Positions 43,283-54,469 of a stretch of DNA of 64,000 nt are shown piece after piece. The translations under genes were made by a program, and so were the position numbers. The notes under the pieces are model-generated. The model saw only the letters and a program-made list of their open reading frames with translations. It searched no databases and was not told the origin of the DNA. The stretch lies in assembly GCF_014805685.1 (NCBI RefSeq), contig NC_060907.1:4441473-4505472 (forward strand), in the 5' to 3' direction. The DNA comes from Silurus meridionalis (Eukaryota > Chordata > Actinopteri > Siluriformes > Siluridae). Positions within the stretch are counted from its first letter, which is position 1; each line of letters opens with the position of its first letter.

Positions 43283-43786
43283 CTGAGGAGAGAACATCAT
43301 CATCATTATCATCATCATGGAAACAAACAATCTCAGAGAACCAAAACATATTAAACATACAGCAATACATATAGTTATAATGTAAACTTTAGAACATCTA
43401 GAACAACTAAGCATACTTCTGCCATTTCTCTGTCATCAAAGAATCATCAAAGAATCTCTTTAATGGAAAGCAAGAGCACTCAAAGAACCCCATCCTTAAA
43501 TACCAGAAATCCTCAAGGAACCACTTATTTGGAAAACATAAACTGTCAAAGAACACCCCCCTTTTTTATATTTTAAAAACCAAGAACCCTCAAAAAACCC
43601 TTCTTATAAGCACAGAAACCAACCAAATAATAATAATAAAAAATAATCTTAAAATAAACTATCTTTTAGTAACCATTTTTGGAAATCAAGAACCCTCAAA
43701 GAACCCCTTCTTAGAAGCCCAGGAATCTCAAAGAACAACTTATTTGTGTCCTGAGCCCGCGGGTGAGATGTTCACGAGTTACTCAC
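43283..43786. other. nup133 intron with degenerate aagaaccctcaaagaac-type repeats
   Basis: Phrases like gaaccctcaaagaacccctt recur at about 43490, 43570, 43690 and 43725, and a similar ccttaaagaacc pattern occurs at 42985-43035. This is a loose, diverged tandem repeat. Confidence 0.5.
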
Positions 43787-43857
43787 TGACTGAGCTGCAT
43801 GTCCAGATATGCCACGTTAACACCTGCCTTCATCTCTGCATAGTTACTCTCCGAACC
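43787..43857 (-). pseudogene. nup133: nup133 exon (SNYAEMKAGVNVAYLD)
   Basis: Acceptor ...tgtttcag, GSESNYAEMKAGVNVAYLDM, donor gtgagt. The phase fits the next exon. It borders a (GT)n tract at 43862-43903. Confidence 0.85.
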
Positions 43858-43860
43858 CTG

Positions 43861-43907
<47 letters not shown>

Positions 43908-43981
43908 ATTAAAATAAGAAATAGAGCAAATATCAGCTCACAAAACTTTTCTATGATTGCAGTAATACAAAAAGTTCTGCG

Positions 43982-44149
43982 GAGGCCAAACAGACTCGAG
44001 ACGCAGTGTCCGATCCCTGACAGCATCCTGTGTCCCTGCTGCACCGCCCGCTGATAGAGCTTTCCGGGAGCCTCCATCCCCACCTGGGGCAGCAGACTGG
44101 GCCAGAACCGGGCCGAAACCTCCGGAGACACGGCCAGCACACACACCGA
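43982..44149 (-). pseudogene. nup133: nup133 exon with ~45-residue in-frame internal loss
   Basis: Acceptor ...ccgtggcag. SVCVLAVSPEVSARFWPSLL runs straight into APGKLYQRAVQQGHRMLSGI, then GHCVSSLFGL. In the family these two parts are separated by roughly 45-50 residues. No GT donor follows, and the next expected block (propeller strands around the WD/ER-rich segment) is missing. Confidence 0.8.
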
Positions 44150-44229
44150 CTGCCACGGTCACATGGAGAGGGGGATAAACCCAAAAACAATAGTGTGTGT
44201 TCAAGAGTCAGTCGCCATGTAGAAAAATG

Positions 44230-44545
44230 GTGGAGAACGATGGAGAACGGATTCAGTAAGGTGGAGAATGATAAAGAAAGGTGGAGAACGATGGAGAACA
44301 GATTCAGTAAGGTGGAAAATGATGAAGAATGGTGGAGAACAATGGAGAACAGATCCAGTAAGGTTGAGAATGATGAAGAAAGGTGGGGAACGATGGAGAA
44401 CGGATCCAGTAAGGTGGAGAATGATGAAGAAAGGTGGAGAACGATGGAGAACGGATCCAGTAAGGTGGAGAATGATGAAGAAAGGTGGAGAACGAAGGAG
44501 AACGGATCCAGTAAGGTGGAGAATGATGAAGAAAGGTGGAGCAGT
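44230..44545. repeat. 51-bp minisatellite (about 6 units) in a nup133 intron
   Basis: The unit begins gtggagaacgatggagaacg and continues gatccagtaaggtggagaat, then gatgaagaaag. Fifty-one bases are 17 codons, so several frames on both strands stay open. The array starts right beside the exon at 43982-44149 and ends at the donor of exon 44548-44652. Confidence 0.92.
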
Positions 44546-44547
44546 AC

Positions 44548-44652
44548 CTGCACCAATGCTGAATCCACCGCAGATGATGAGCTGATGGAGATGAGATCAG
44601 CAATGTAGCCGTACACACTAGGGGACAACTGCAGGTCCTTACACACAGACAA
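44548..44652 (-). pseudogene. nup133: nup133 exon: propeller strand (first one seen)
   Basis: Acceptor ...tgtgtgtag, open frame LSVCKDLQLSPSVYGYIADL, ending SALVQ at donor gtactg. It matches the KLSVCKELQL-type region of the vertebrate propeller. The ~130 N-terminal residues that should precede it (start codon, first propeller strands) were not found up to 47 kb. Confidence 0.85.
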
Positions 44653-44882
44653 CTACACACATAGAGAAAATATATCACACACACACACAATTTAAAACAC
44701 ATACACACAGAAAATATATAACAAAAATATATGCCTACCTAGGCCTGTCCACAATAAACCTGTCCAAGCCCACCTCCAATAAACCCTCTCCCACCCCATC
44801 CCTCAAAACAGGGATGTTCAGGGTGTTGTGAGTGTCTTTCACATGGCATTGAACCTGAAACTGTGCTATCCTGCTTTTAGAC

Positions 44883-45095
44883 AGAGGCTGTTGTTTCCTG
44901 GGTTGTCCAGAGTTGTCCTGGGTTATCTGTGTTTGTCCTGGTTTTTCTTGGGTTGTTCAGAGTTGTGCAGGCATGTTCTGTGTTATCCCGGAGTATCGTG
45001 GGTTGTCCTGTGTTATCTTGACTTGCCATGGAGTGTCCATAGTTGTCCTGGGATATTTTAGGTTGTCCTTGGTTGTCTTGGTGTCCAGGGATGTC
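44883..45095. repeat. gttgtcctgg-type decamer minisatellite
   Basis: Degenerate tandem repeats of a ~10-base motif (ttgtcctggg). The same motif forms an array at 52727-52945 in the kif16b intron. Confidence 0.8.
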
Positions 45096-45559
45096 CGTTT
45101 GTGCATCATAGCAGACTATGTGTATTGGAGTTTGTACATGTAGAAGTGAAAAAAGCATGTTTGCAAAAAGCAATCGGAAATGGGTTGCTGAGCCCAAACG
45201 GCAAGTTCTACATCATGGGAGTTCATTATTTAAACGTTACTCGGAGCAGGGAGACTTTGAGAGCAGTCTTTCATTTCTAACCATAGGGAGATGAATAGAA
45301 AGTGCTTAAGACCTCATTAGCTTCGCTCTGGGAATGTTTGTTCTTAGACTCCTAAATCAGCTTAATATTTGCTCTACTACATTTGGGTCATGATTGTTTA
45401 TGCGTTTTAGTATGATTGTAGGTCAGCCTATGTCGGCCAAAGACCTCCTCTAACACAACATTTATGCAGATTATGAAGGAGAATAAGGTGTTCAGGAAGT
45501 GAATAACTTTGCTTCAGTGTACCGTCTTAATTCCGACCCTAATCTTTTCTTTAATCTGG
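45096..45559. other. No gene recognised
   Basis: Spacer between the minisatellite and a Tc1-D-type relic. Confidence 0.4.
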
Positions 45560-46215
45560 CAAATTCAGGTCTTCAGAAACAGGAGAACCTTTGACACACT
45601 CAGCCATCTAAGATGTTCAGCTCTCCATGTTCCTTCATGAAGACACAATTGTGTAGGACGTGATTTTTGTAGCTTGAAATTTTTTCTTTATTTGAACTAG
45701 GAGACCCGAACCTGTTCAGCATGACACAAAATGCACAAATCCAACATTTTTCACCTGGACGTATAATTTCTCCACTCATATGTGGGTCTTTCCTAAACTG
45801 TAATCATAAATGTTGGAGGCACACAATCGTGTGGATGTGGTAGCATGAAATTTTTACTTCACTTGAACTAGGAGACCCAAACCTGTTTGAGCATATCATA
45901 AAGTGCACAAAGCCAACTCCATGGAGACAAGCTTTACATGGGTTGGAAGATCTGCTATAGAGCTCCAACCCTACTGAACAACTTTGGGATGAATTGTTCA
46001 TGCTGACGTCACCCCAGGCCTCCTCACCTCACCTATATCAGTACTAACATCCTTGTGGCTCAGTGGAATCTCACACAAGTCACCACAAAATCTAGTGTAA
46101 CATCTTCCTAAAAGAGTGAAGCTTATTATGAGAGTAAATGGAATCAAAATGTGGAATAAAAAAAATAATCACTAAAGTTATTGATAGGTGGCACAAACTT
46201 TTGTCCATCTAAATT
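45560..46215. mobile_element. Tc1-D family relic
   Basis: It contains tagcatgaaatttttacttc, then cttgaactaggagacccaaa (about 45841-45880), tctgctatagagctccaacc (about 45950) and a terminus-like ggtggcacaaacttttgtcc near 46187-46206. It is related to the pieces at 27478-29255/37216-37335, 53880-54260 and 61905-62260. Confidence 0.65.
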
Positions 46216-46691
46216 TACTTGCTAATGAGATTAGCTGGGTTCTCATGTCCTCATGTCCATTTCAAAGGTAGCAAATTATACCAGAAATGATAACATGGTT
46301 AGCCGAATCAAAGATGGCTTTCATAATTGTTTCAGAAAAATCTCTTTTCCAACTTTTCAACCATTAACCTTCTCTGTTATTGATTTCTTAAGATGTATTA
46401 ATAACTCATTTGTAATTCTGCACTCATCTCCTAGTGTCCTGCTCCATCGCTTCCTGTTTTATTTATAGCTTCCTCCTGTATGAGGGCAGAAATGATCTTT
46501 TAAAGCAGACTTTTTTACCAAAAAAAAAAAATCACATCTAGCACTCTAATCATAGCAATAAAAAAACGTATCACCAGTCTGAGGCTGGCAGTAGGTAATT
46601 GTTGATGCTTCATATTGAAATCCATCCTCCTAGCATATGTTGATTAGCAAACGCTTTGTGGATCGTGATGTTTGTATGTGTAAATATTTAG
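46216..46691. other. Sequence upstream of the kinesin exon, no gene recognised
   Basis: No upstream kif16b exon (ATP-site-proximal N-terminus) is visible. Confidence 0.45.
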
Positions 46692-46806
46692 GTGTTTAAG
46701 GACCTGGGTTCAGATGTGCTCAAGGCAGTTTGAGGGCTACAACGCCTGTATCTTCGCTTACTGACAGACAGGCTCAGGGAAGTCCTACACCATGAGGGGC
46801 AACCAG
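46692..46806 (+). pseudogene. kif16b: kif16b-like exon with the P-loop, frameshift and stop
   Basis: Acceptor ...aatatttag, donor gtaaga. VFKDLGSDVLKA, then a loss of two bases, then FEGYNACIFAY, TGA in place of the conserved Gly, and QTGSGKSYTM with RGNQ. The ATP-binding GQTGSGKS is thus destroyed by the stop. Confidence 0.85.
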
Positions 46807-47021
46807 GTAAGAGAAGTGACCAGTTCCTCTTCTCGCACCGTAGTTTTAAATACAATTGGTGGGTAAATGTGTCACTTCTGTAAAATCTCACACTGATGTT
46901 TCTGATATCATGAGCTATTTATGTCAAACTAATAAACACAGCACAGGTGTTTCTTATTTTTTTATTTGCTTTAGTATTTATTTGTTTATTTTTTGTCAGA
47001 TATAAATGTCAGATCAAAACC

Positions 47022-47030
47022 CATAATGTG
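47022..47030. repeat. Target-site duplication, left copy, of LINE L1-B
   Basis: cataatgtg recurs at 52705-52713 directly after the LINE's poly-A. Confidence 0.75.
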
Positions 47031-47122
47031 GGACTTCCGGTTGGGCCTCGGAGAGATGTAGACGTGTCTAACTGAGCTCTCCCACATGAATAAATTCATT
47101 AAGAAATGAACTGCTGGCGAAA

Positions 47123-47848
47123 ATGGATGAGAAAGCAGAAATGCAAAATGAAGAAATACGCAAGCAAATCAGTGGTTTGAGAGACGAGCTGAAGGGTGCA
47201 ATCGATCAGGCTAACACCAAAGCTAACGCGCTAGAGGAGCGCACCGCAGGCTTGGAAACTTCAGCTAACACTCACTCGGATGCTATCGCTAATCTGGAGC
47301 AGCAGGTGGCTGAACTGAAAAAAGAGGTGGTGAGTTTGGTGGCAAAGGCTGAGGATTTAGAAGCGAGATCACGGAGATGTAATTTACGCATCTTTGGGGT
47401 TAAAGAAGGACGAGAGGCAGGCGTTTCAGCGAGCACCTTCGTTGCAAAACTTTTACAAAAAGTGATGGGCCTGGACGAGCCGCCCGTTTTTGACAGGGCT
47501 CACCGTACTTTGCAGCAAGCCCCGGGAGATGGGCAGCCACCGAGAGCCTTTGTCGTCAAGTGCCATTACTATCAAGAGAAGGAAAGCATTCTACGAAAGG
47601 CTGTTACATCTCCAAAACTCGTATCTGAAAATGGCGACACTATTAGAGTGTTCCCTGATTACACGCAGAATGTGAGACGGAGAGCGGCTTTCGGACAGGT
47701 GAGACAGTTATTACGGCAATGCGAGGGAGTAAAATACGTGCTGTTGTATCCTGCAAAACTGAGGATTACGACTCGGGACGGCCAGCAGAAAAGCTTTACT
47801 GACCCAGAGAAGGCGGTTACCATCGTCAGGGGACTTATGAGTGATTAA
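47123..47848 (+). CDS. L1-B ORF1 protein, intact (241 aa)
   Basis: LINE RNA-binding chaperone. ATG 47123. A coiled coil covers about residues 5-75 (EEIRKQISGLRDELKGAIDQ, LEQQVAELKKEVVSLVAKAE), then the RRM with EDLEARSRRCNLRIFGVKEG, and the C-terminal domain with FPDYTQNVRRRAAFGQVRQL and GVKYVLLYPAKLRITT, ending TAA. No breaks. Confidence 0.9.
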   Translation: MDEKAEMQNEEIRKQISGLRDELKGAIDQANTKANALEERTAGLETSANTHSDAIANLEQQVAELKKEVVSLVAKAEDLEARSRRCNLRIFGVKEGREAGVSASTFVAKLLQKVMGLDEPPVFDRAHRTLQQAPGDGQPPRAFVVKCHYYQEKESILRKAVTSPKLVSENGDTIRVFPDYTQNVRRRAAFGQVRQLLRQCEGVKYVLLYPAKLRITTRDGQQKSFTDPEKAVTIVRGLMSD

Positions 47849-48680
47849 TATGGGTGTCTGTTCGGCTACACACCTTGATATATTTGGTGGGAGTATTGGA
47901 GTGAACCAATTATTGTTGGGGATCAATATTGCTGCAATGTAATGCCATGGGACATTGGATCAGTTCAGAGACATTGGACAGTGGGTGTACTGACGGCTAG
48001 TTGCATATGCGGATTGAGGTGTTTTTTTGGTTTTTTTTGTCTCATTCAGAACTGTCTTCTAATGTAGGAACAAGTATGGATAATTTGACTGTTTTAAAGT
48101 AGGCCTGTTATTATATATCTATTCATTTAAGTACTTTTTTTCTATTTTTCTTTATATACAATAATTCATTTGTCTGCTTGGTTTTTCATGTTCACTCAGA
48201 ATCGTTTTCTAACAAAGTACTGATAACCCTTTTTTTTTATTTTATTTTATTTTTATTATTATTTACTTAACGCTCACAAATGCAGTCATTTATTCATTTA
48301 TTTTTTCTTCTTTCTTTTTTCCATGTACACAGAGCTATTGAGTAATGGTTCTAATTAATCTTGTTAATGTTATAGATGTTTGGCTAAATGGTTGTTATAA
48401 GGTTTGTGTGGGGCCTCAGCTCCACTCGGTAAGTTTTATTTTCTTCTTTCTATGAAACTTCATAGTGGCTTGGGAGGTTGGGGGGGTGCAGTCTCTCATT
48501 TGGGGAGGGACCAGCAGGGGTTTGTGTTGATAATGGGTGATTTAAAAGTTTTCTTTTTACTTTGCACAGTTAGTTTTTTTTCTGTCTTTGTGCCTTTGTT
48601 CCTTTCCCCTTTACCTTCTTTCTTTTTCTTAGAGTTGGAGATGAGTTTTCATAATAGCACTGAGTTGGACTTTATCAGCC
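47849..48680. other. Spacer between L1-B ORF1 and ORF2
   Basis: T-rich inter-ORF region of about 830 bp. No independent feature is seen. Confidence 0.6.
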
Positions 48681-51600
48681 ATGGGTTCTGCAGATGGAAT
48701 GAATGGGCCTGCGACTAAATTTGTGAGCTGGAACGTGAGGGGACTCAATCATCCTGTAAAGCGAAGTAAGGTGTTTTCACATTTAAACAAATTGAAAGCA
48801 GAGATAATATTCCTACAGGAAACACACCTTCGCACAACGGACATTTCTAAATTAAAGAGAGGATGCGTATCACAGGTCTACCACTCTGAATTAAATTCTA
48901 AATTTGGCGGTACAGCCATCTTGATTGGCAAAAATGTACAATTTATACAAACCAGTGTTATTAGTGATAAATGCGGGCGTTTTGTTATTGTCCAGGGCAG
49001 ACTTTATAACGTGCCGGTGGTCCTAGTTAGTGTGTACGCTCCAAATTGGGATAACCCAGACTTTTTTAAAGAACTGTTTGGCCGTATACCAGAGCCGGGC
49101 ACACATCATCTGATTCTGGGAGGAGACTTTAATACGGTTCTTAAACCTTCTCTAGACCGTTCCAAAGCATTTACAGCCCCTCCTTCCCCCTCTAAATCTG
49201 CAACTATTATAAATGCTTTTTGCGGTTCTAGTGGTGTAGTAGATCCATGGAGATTTAAGAATCCTACGTTAAAGGAGTTTTCCTTTTTCTCCGCTGTTCA
49301 TCAAACATACTCAAGAATAGATTTCTTTTTGCTGGATCAAAAAATGCTTTCATCAATTAAGTCTTGCAGTTATGAAAGCATTGTTATTTCTGACCACTCT
49401 CCGGTCACTATGGAACTCTGGCTCCAGGCTAGAAGGCCAATTCAATGTAATTGGCGATTTAATACATCTTTGTTGTCTGATGAAACATTTGTAGACTTTA
49501 TTTCAACACAGATTGATTTCTTTATTGAAACTAACCAGCTGCCAGACACCGATATTTTAATACTTTAGGAAACTTTTAAAGCATATATTAGAGGTCAAAT
49601 AATAGAATACACTGCTCATCTAAATAAAAACAGGTCTAGACGCTACAATGAGTTGATCAATCTAATCCACAATGTTGACCAGCAACACTCCTCGGCCCCT
49701 ACAGCTGACCTCCGCAAAAAAAGAATAGCATTACAAACTGAATTTGATCTTCTTGCCTCTACGGAAGAAGGAGAGAAATTTCTGAAATCTAGACAAAACT
49801 TTTACAAACATGGAGAGCGGGCAAGTAGGTTACTCTCTCACCAGCTGCGTCAATATTCCGCAACCAATTTTATTACAAAAATACAAAACTGCTGATGGAG
49901 AAGTTAAGCTTGACCCAAAAGACATTAATGAACAATTCAGATTATTTTATTCATCCTTATATTCTTCAGAAAATCCTAGTGACCATGTATTTCTTGAAAA
50001 TGTAACTCTCCCGACTATAGCTGAGGAGGATAAGGCCATCCTTTAACAGCCGATATTTGAAACTGAGATTAGTCAAGCAATTAGGTTAATGAAAAATAGA
50101 AAGGCACCAGGCCCTGATGGGTATCCAATTAAGTTTTATAAGGCTTTTGCCTCTAAGTTGATACCTTTACTGTGCCTTGTCTATAATGAATCACTCAAAC
50201 AAGGAAAGCTGCCTACATCTATGACCCAAGCCACAATATCTGTGCTTCCCAAAAAGGACAAAGACCCCACTAAATGCGAGTCTTATCGCCCGATCAGCCT
50301 ACTCACATGTGATTATAAAATACTTACAAAGATTCTCTCCTTAAGATTGGAACCTATAGTACCAAAAATTGTGCATCCTGACCAGACAGGCTTTGTAAAG
50401 GGCAGGCAGTCTTTTCATAATTTACGTCGCCTCTTTAACATAAAGCTTTCGATCGAATTGAGTATGGACACCTTTTCAAAACTCTGAGCAAATTCGGCTT
50501 TGGCCCAGTCTTTGTTTCTTGGATTCAGACGTTGTATGCAGCACCCCAAGCTAGAGTGAGGACTAATAACTTTAATTCGCAATATTTCACTGTTCAGAGA
50601 GGGACACGACAGGGTTGTCCGTTGTCCCTCTTCTCTTTGATCTGGTCATTGAGCCACTTGCCGCGGCATTGCGAAGTAATAACAATATACGGGGTATCAC
50701 GAGGGGTGGCCTGGCTCATAAAGTGTCATTGTATGCCGATGATTTGCTGATGTTTATATCAGATCCGGAGACTTCAATCCCAGAATGCCTAGACACCATT
50801 TCTCAATTTGGTAAATCCTCTGGGTACAAGATTAACCTCACCAAAAGTGTTTTGTTCCAAATTAATGTTCTGGCTCGGAATCAATCCTTCGACTCATACC
50901 CATTCAGGACTACAGAGGGCCCCATGACATACCTGGGAGTAAGTGTCACAAGTAGATATAAGGACCTATTCCAAAATAACTTCAAACCAGCTTTAGGACA
51001 GATCAAGGAGGACCTTAATCGCTGGTCTAATTTGCCCCTGTCCCTAGCTGGACGCATTAATTCAATAAAGATGGTAACGCTACCTAAAATCTTGTACTTA
51101 TTCCAAACAGTCCCGATCTTCATACCCAAATCATTCTTTAAAGAGCTTGACAGGCATATCAGTACATTTATATGGAACAAAACTATACCTCGCGACGGAA
51201 AGCAGTTCTCGAGACGTAAGGAGAATGCTGGGCTAGCTCTACCAAATTTTTTATACTATTATTGGGCTGCAAACATTCACAAATTAGTAATATGGTATGG
51301 AGCTTCTATTGGTGGGAGTAGTCCGAGTAGGTGTCTAATAGAACAACATTCATGCTCGTCCGTTTCTTTGGCCTCAATGCTGTGTGCTCCACTGCCAGTG
51401 GCGGTCCTATTGTAAGAGGCAGCTTACGCATATGGACCCAATTTCGGAAACATTTTGGTCACATACAAGCTTTGGTGTCTATGCCTCTTTTCTCAAACTT
51501 TCTTTTTAAGCCATCGCTTATAGATGCGGCCTTTCTCACCTGGGCTAGAAAAGGCATAAACAGTGTGGGAGATCTTTTTGTAGATGGCACGTTTGTTTCT

Positions 51601-52416
51601 TTTTATTATTTGGTTAATGAATTAAGTTTACCAAAAACACATTTTTTTAGGTACCTTCAGGTCCGTGATTTTGTCCGTTCCCAGTTTCGTTCATTCCCCT
51701 TAAAACCAAATATCGGCCCTCTTGATCATTGTCTGATGGTCAAGCCTCATCTTTTGGGTGGTGTCTCCCAGCTGTATACTGCTATTCATGCCATGAAATG
51801 CCCATCTATTCTGTCTCTTAAGGTACAGTGGGAGGAGGATCTAAACACAGAATTGACGGATGAAATTTGGCAAAGAGCTATACATAAAATATACACATCG
51901 TCTATTTGTGTTAGGCACAGGTTGATACAATTCAAAGTATTTAATCGCCTGCATCTCTCTAGGACCAAATTGGCCAAAATATGTAATAATGTGGATCCCA
52001 ACTGTACGCGCTGTCACCAAGCCCCTGCCTCTCTGGCTCACATGTTTTGGTCATGCCCAAGCATAGGCACATTCTGGTCTGAGATATTTAATACGTTCAC
52101 CTACATCTGTAAAAAGAATATTGATCCAGATCCTATAAGTGCAATATTTGGGGTGGTACACGGTAAATTTGGGGTATCAAGAGACCAATCTCAATTAATA
52201 GCATTTTCTACACTGTTAGCTCGTCGACTAATTCTTACAAATTGGAAATCTTCCTCACCCCCAAAACACTCACGTTGGGTGTGCGAAACTTTGTCCTTCC
52301 TCCAGCTTGAAAAGTTAAGAACTATAGTCCAAAACTCAGCAGAAAGGTTTCAGAATGTATGGCAAACTTTCTTGGATTATTACGAAACTGCATTTGATGC
52401 TAATTCTTTAGATTAA
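48681..52416 (+). pseudogene. L1-B ORF2 (endonuclease + reverse transcriptase), few breaks
   Basis: Endonuclease 48681-49568: KFVSWNVRGLNHPVKRSKVF, FLQETHLRTTD, LILGGDFNTVLKPSLDRSK, YSRIDFFLLDQK and ISDHSPV. TAG (TGG expected) interrupts at 49566, a frameshift follows at about 49885, and TAA at 50044. Reverse transcriptase: KNRKAPGPDGYPIKFYKAFA (50089), HPDQTGFVKGRQS, then a frame change near 50450 that damages the expected A/F-motif, QRGTRQGCPLS, another shift at about 50615, and YADDLLMFI (about 50735). The C-terminal part is 51415-52416, with CTRCHQAPASLAHMFWSCPS. Five or six repairs would be needed for activity. Confidence 0.9.
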
Positions 52417-52726
52417 AAAAAAAAAAGGTATGTTGTCATCTCCTCTTTTCCCCTCTCTCTCTTTTTTTTATTTTTATTTTATTTTATTTTTATTTTTGTT
52501 TTGTTTTGTTTTTGGGTGTTCTGTGTGCATTCTCAATATTTGTGCGAACCTTGGATGCCAATCTGCGACGAAAGGGGATATGTGAGATAATGTATAAAGT
52601 ATGAGGTTTGTGGATGGGGATGCCTTGTATGACATAAGAGAATGTATGTCGGTTTGTGTTATGTACATTTAAAACAATAAAAACACTTTGAAATAAAAAA
52701 AAAACATAATGTGCTTGGTGTCTGTG

Positions 52727-52945
52727 TAGTTCTCTGTTGTCCTGGGTAGTCCTAAATTGTCCTGAGCTATATTAAATTGTCCTGGGCATATATGGGTTGT
52801 CCCAGGTTGTCATGGGTTGTCCTGGACACTCCAGGTTTGTCCTGGGTAGACCTGTGTTATCGTGGCTAGTCATGGGTAGTCCTGGGTATTCCAGAGTAAG
52901 CAGAGTTGTCCTGGGTAATCCTGGGTAGTTCTCTGTTGTCTTGAG
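52727..52945. repeat. gttgtcctgg-type decamer minisatellite, second array
   Basis: Tandem ttgtcctggg/tagtcctggg variants directly after the LINE's right target duplication. Same motif as 44883-45095. Confidence 0.8.
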
Positions 52946-53163
52946 AAGTCTTGATGTCCTCAGATATACAGAATTGTTGCAAATTATTAGGGAAAGTTCC
53001 GAGATATCATCAGCTTTTCAAAGATATCATGAGCCCACCAGAGATATTGTGAGCTTTTTCTGAGATATCATAAGATTTTCCATGGAAGCATGAACTTATC
53101 CTCAAACATTTTTTCCTGAGATTTTATTATCTTGAAGTGTTTCTCTCTGTGTTTGTGCTACAG

Positions 53164-53261
53164 GGAGATGTGGGGCTGATCCCGAGGATTTGCGAGGGCC
53201 TTTTCACCAGGATTATTGGTATGACCCGTCGTGATGAAGCCTGCTTCCGTACGGAAGTCAG
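53164..53261 (+). pseudogene. kif16b: kif16b-like exon with lost splice donor
   Basis: Acceptor ...gtgctacag. Reads GDVGLIPRICEGLFTRIIGM, then TRRDEACFRTEVS in the phase needed by the next exon (S completed by its first base). The base after ...GAAGTCAG is T, giving ttgggt where gtgggt is expected, so the canonical donor is gone. Confidence 0.85.
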
Positions 53262-53555
53262 TTGGGTGACACGAGTGTCAGAAGATCAGAATTCATCTAT
53301 GAAGAAAAAAAGTTCTTTAGATTTTAGAAAAGTACTTAATTGATATATTTGGACTTGTTGGCACAGGCCAGCATGAACATGCACCATAATTCTTTGGGAT
53401 TACAACTGGTTCTAAAAAAAAAAAAAGAAAACACCATACAGATGCTCATTAATCGTGGAAAGAAATTAGTACAGGAAGTGGCCACTTTCTCAACAGCTTC
53501 CGATCTTTGGGTTTGGGGACGGTTATTGCGCTATGACTGCAACACTGTGAAATAG
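53262..53555. other. kif16b intron, no feature
   Basis: AT-rich with an A-run at about 53415. Confidence 0.5.
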
Positions 53556-53561
53556 AGTTAT

Positions 53562-53745
53562 AGGGGAGGTGGTAGCTTAGTGGTTAAGGATCTGAAGGTC
53601 ATGAGTTCAAATCCCAACCACACAAAACTGTCACTCCTGGGCCCCTGAGCGAGGCCCTTAGCCCGATATCTGCTCAGTTTTCTGAATGAGATAAATGTAA
53701 GATGCCCCCGATAAGGGCATGTATCAAAAGCCATAAATGTATTTG
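53562..53745 (+). mobile_element. tRNA-headed SINE
   Basis: The head ggtggtagcttagtggttaa (A-box-like) and gtcatgagttcaaatcccaa (B-box) is followed by a body with ctcctgggcccctgagcgag-gcccttag and a tail ending aaagccataaatgt. A reverse-strand relative is at 60385-60595. Confidence 0.75.
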
Positions 53746-53879
53746 ACAGTTAGGGAGGTGGGACCTCATTAGTTCAAAGCTTATAGCTCTGTATCGGAAT
53801 GTCACAAGCTCAAGTTCCAGCACCACCAACAGGATTTCTACCCATTTTAGAAAAGTATGAAAAAGTATGGAATTAGCCG

Positions 53880-54260
53880 ATAATAACTTCACTCTTCTCA
53901 GAAGAAGTTCCACTAGATTTTCTGGAGATTTGTGTGAGATTTCTTTCAGCCACAAAAGTGTTAGTAAAGTCAGATTCTGATGTAGGTGAGGTGAGTAGGC
54001 CTGGGGTGCAGCATGAAACATCCATTCCAAAGGTGTTCATTAGGGTTGAAGCAGATCTTCCAACCCATGTAAAGCATCTCTTCATTGATCTGGCTTTGTG
54101 CATAGGGGCATGGTCATGCTGGAACAGGTTTGGGTCTCCTAGTTCAAGTGAAGGGAAAATGTCATGCTACAGCATCCAAGATGTCATATACAATTATGTG
54201 TCTTTAACATTTATGCTAACAGTTTGGGGAAGAACCTCAGTCCCACCTCACATCTCTGAC
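53880..54260. mobile_element. Tc1-D family relic in a kif16b intron
   Basis: cagaagaagttccactagat, ggcctggggtgcagcatgaa, caaaggtgttcattagggtt, ggggcatggtcatgctggaa and caggtttgggtctcctagtt are family phrases derived from the antisense of a Tc1-like transposase gene. No intact coding. Confidence 0.7.
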
Positions 54261-54276
54261 TGTCGTTGTTTTGTAG

Positions 54277-54386
54277 TTATTTGGAGATCTATAACGAGCG
54301 TGTGCGAGACTTGCTGAGGAGAAAGCTGGCTAAGACGTACAACCTGCGCGTGAGAGAGCACCCTAAAGACGGCCCTTATGTCGAAG
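54277..54386 (+). pseudogene. kif16b: kif16b-like exon ([16 protein letters not shown])
   Basis: Acceptor ...gttttgtag, donor gtaagc. Reads [20 protein letters not shown], then [16 protein letters not shown]. Intact with correct phases. Confidence 0.88.
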
Positions 54387-54469
54387 GTAAGCTGTTTCAA
54401 GCCCACTCGGGTCTGTAAACCGCGGTTTAGTGTGGAGGTAGAAGGTTTAGAGGTGTTCTGCTGTTTCAG

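Larger units (their letters stand above)
37552..44652 (-). pseudogene. nup133: nup133-like nucleoporin, unprocessed partial copy with missing exons
   Basis: NUP133 is a scaffold protein of the Y-complex (Nup107-160) of the nuclear pore: an N-terminal beta-propeller and a C-terminal alpha-solenoid. About 1,150 aa is usual. Minus-strand exons with family-consistent sequence: 44652-44548, 44149-43982, 43857-43787, 43282-43135, 42724-42574, 42500-42340, 42234-42083, 41958-41802, 41265-41160, 40379-40155, 39954-39848, 38357-38222, 37877-37789 and 37689-37552. Diagnostic stretches: [54 protein letters not shown] and EYLPDVKELLQ. Several family segments are absent, frames break in at least three places, and the last exon has an insertion plus TAG before the ancestral stop. 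It is therefore a decayed duplicate, or a badly damaged allele or assembly, rather than a working gene. Confidence 0.88.
47031..52704 (+). mobile_element. Full-length L1-type LINE (L1-B) in a kif16b intron
   Basis: It starts ggacttccggttgggcctcg, contains ORF1 and ORF2 in order, and ends with ACAATAAAAACACTTTGAAATAAAA plus poly-A, flanked by a 9-bp duplication. It is less decayed than L1-A. Confidence 0.92.

Noticed and set aside
44030..44608. Long open frames on both strands over 44.0-44.7 kb
   Set aside because: They run through the 51-bp minisatellite in a nup133 intron. Only the short exon parts at their ends have homology.
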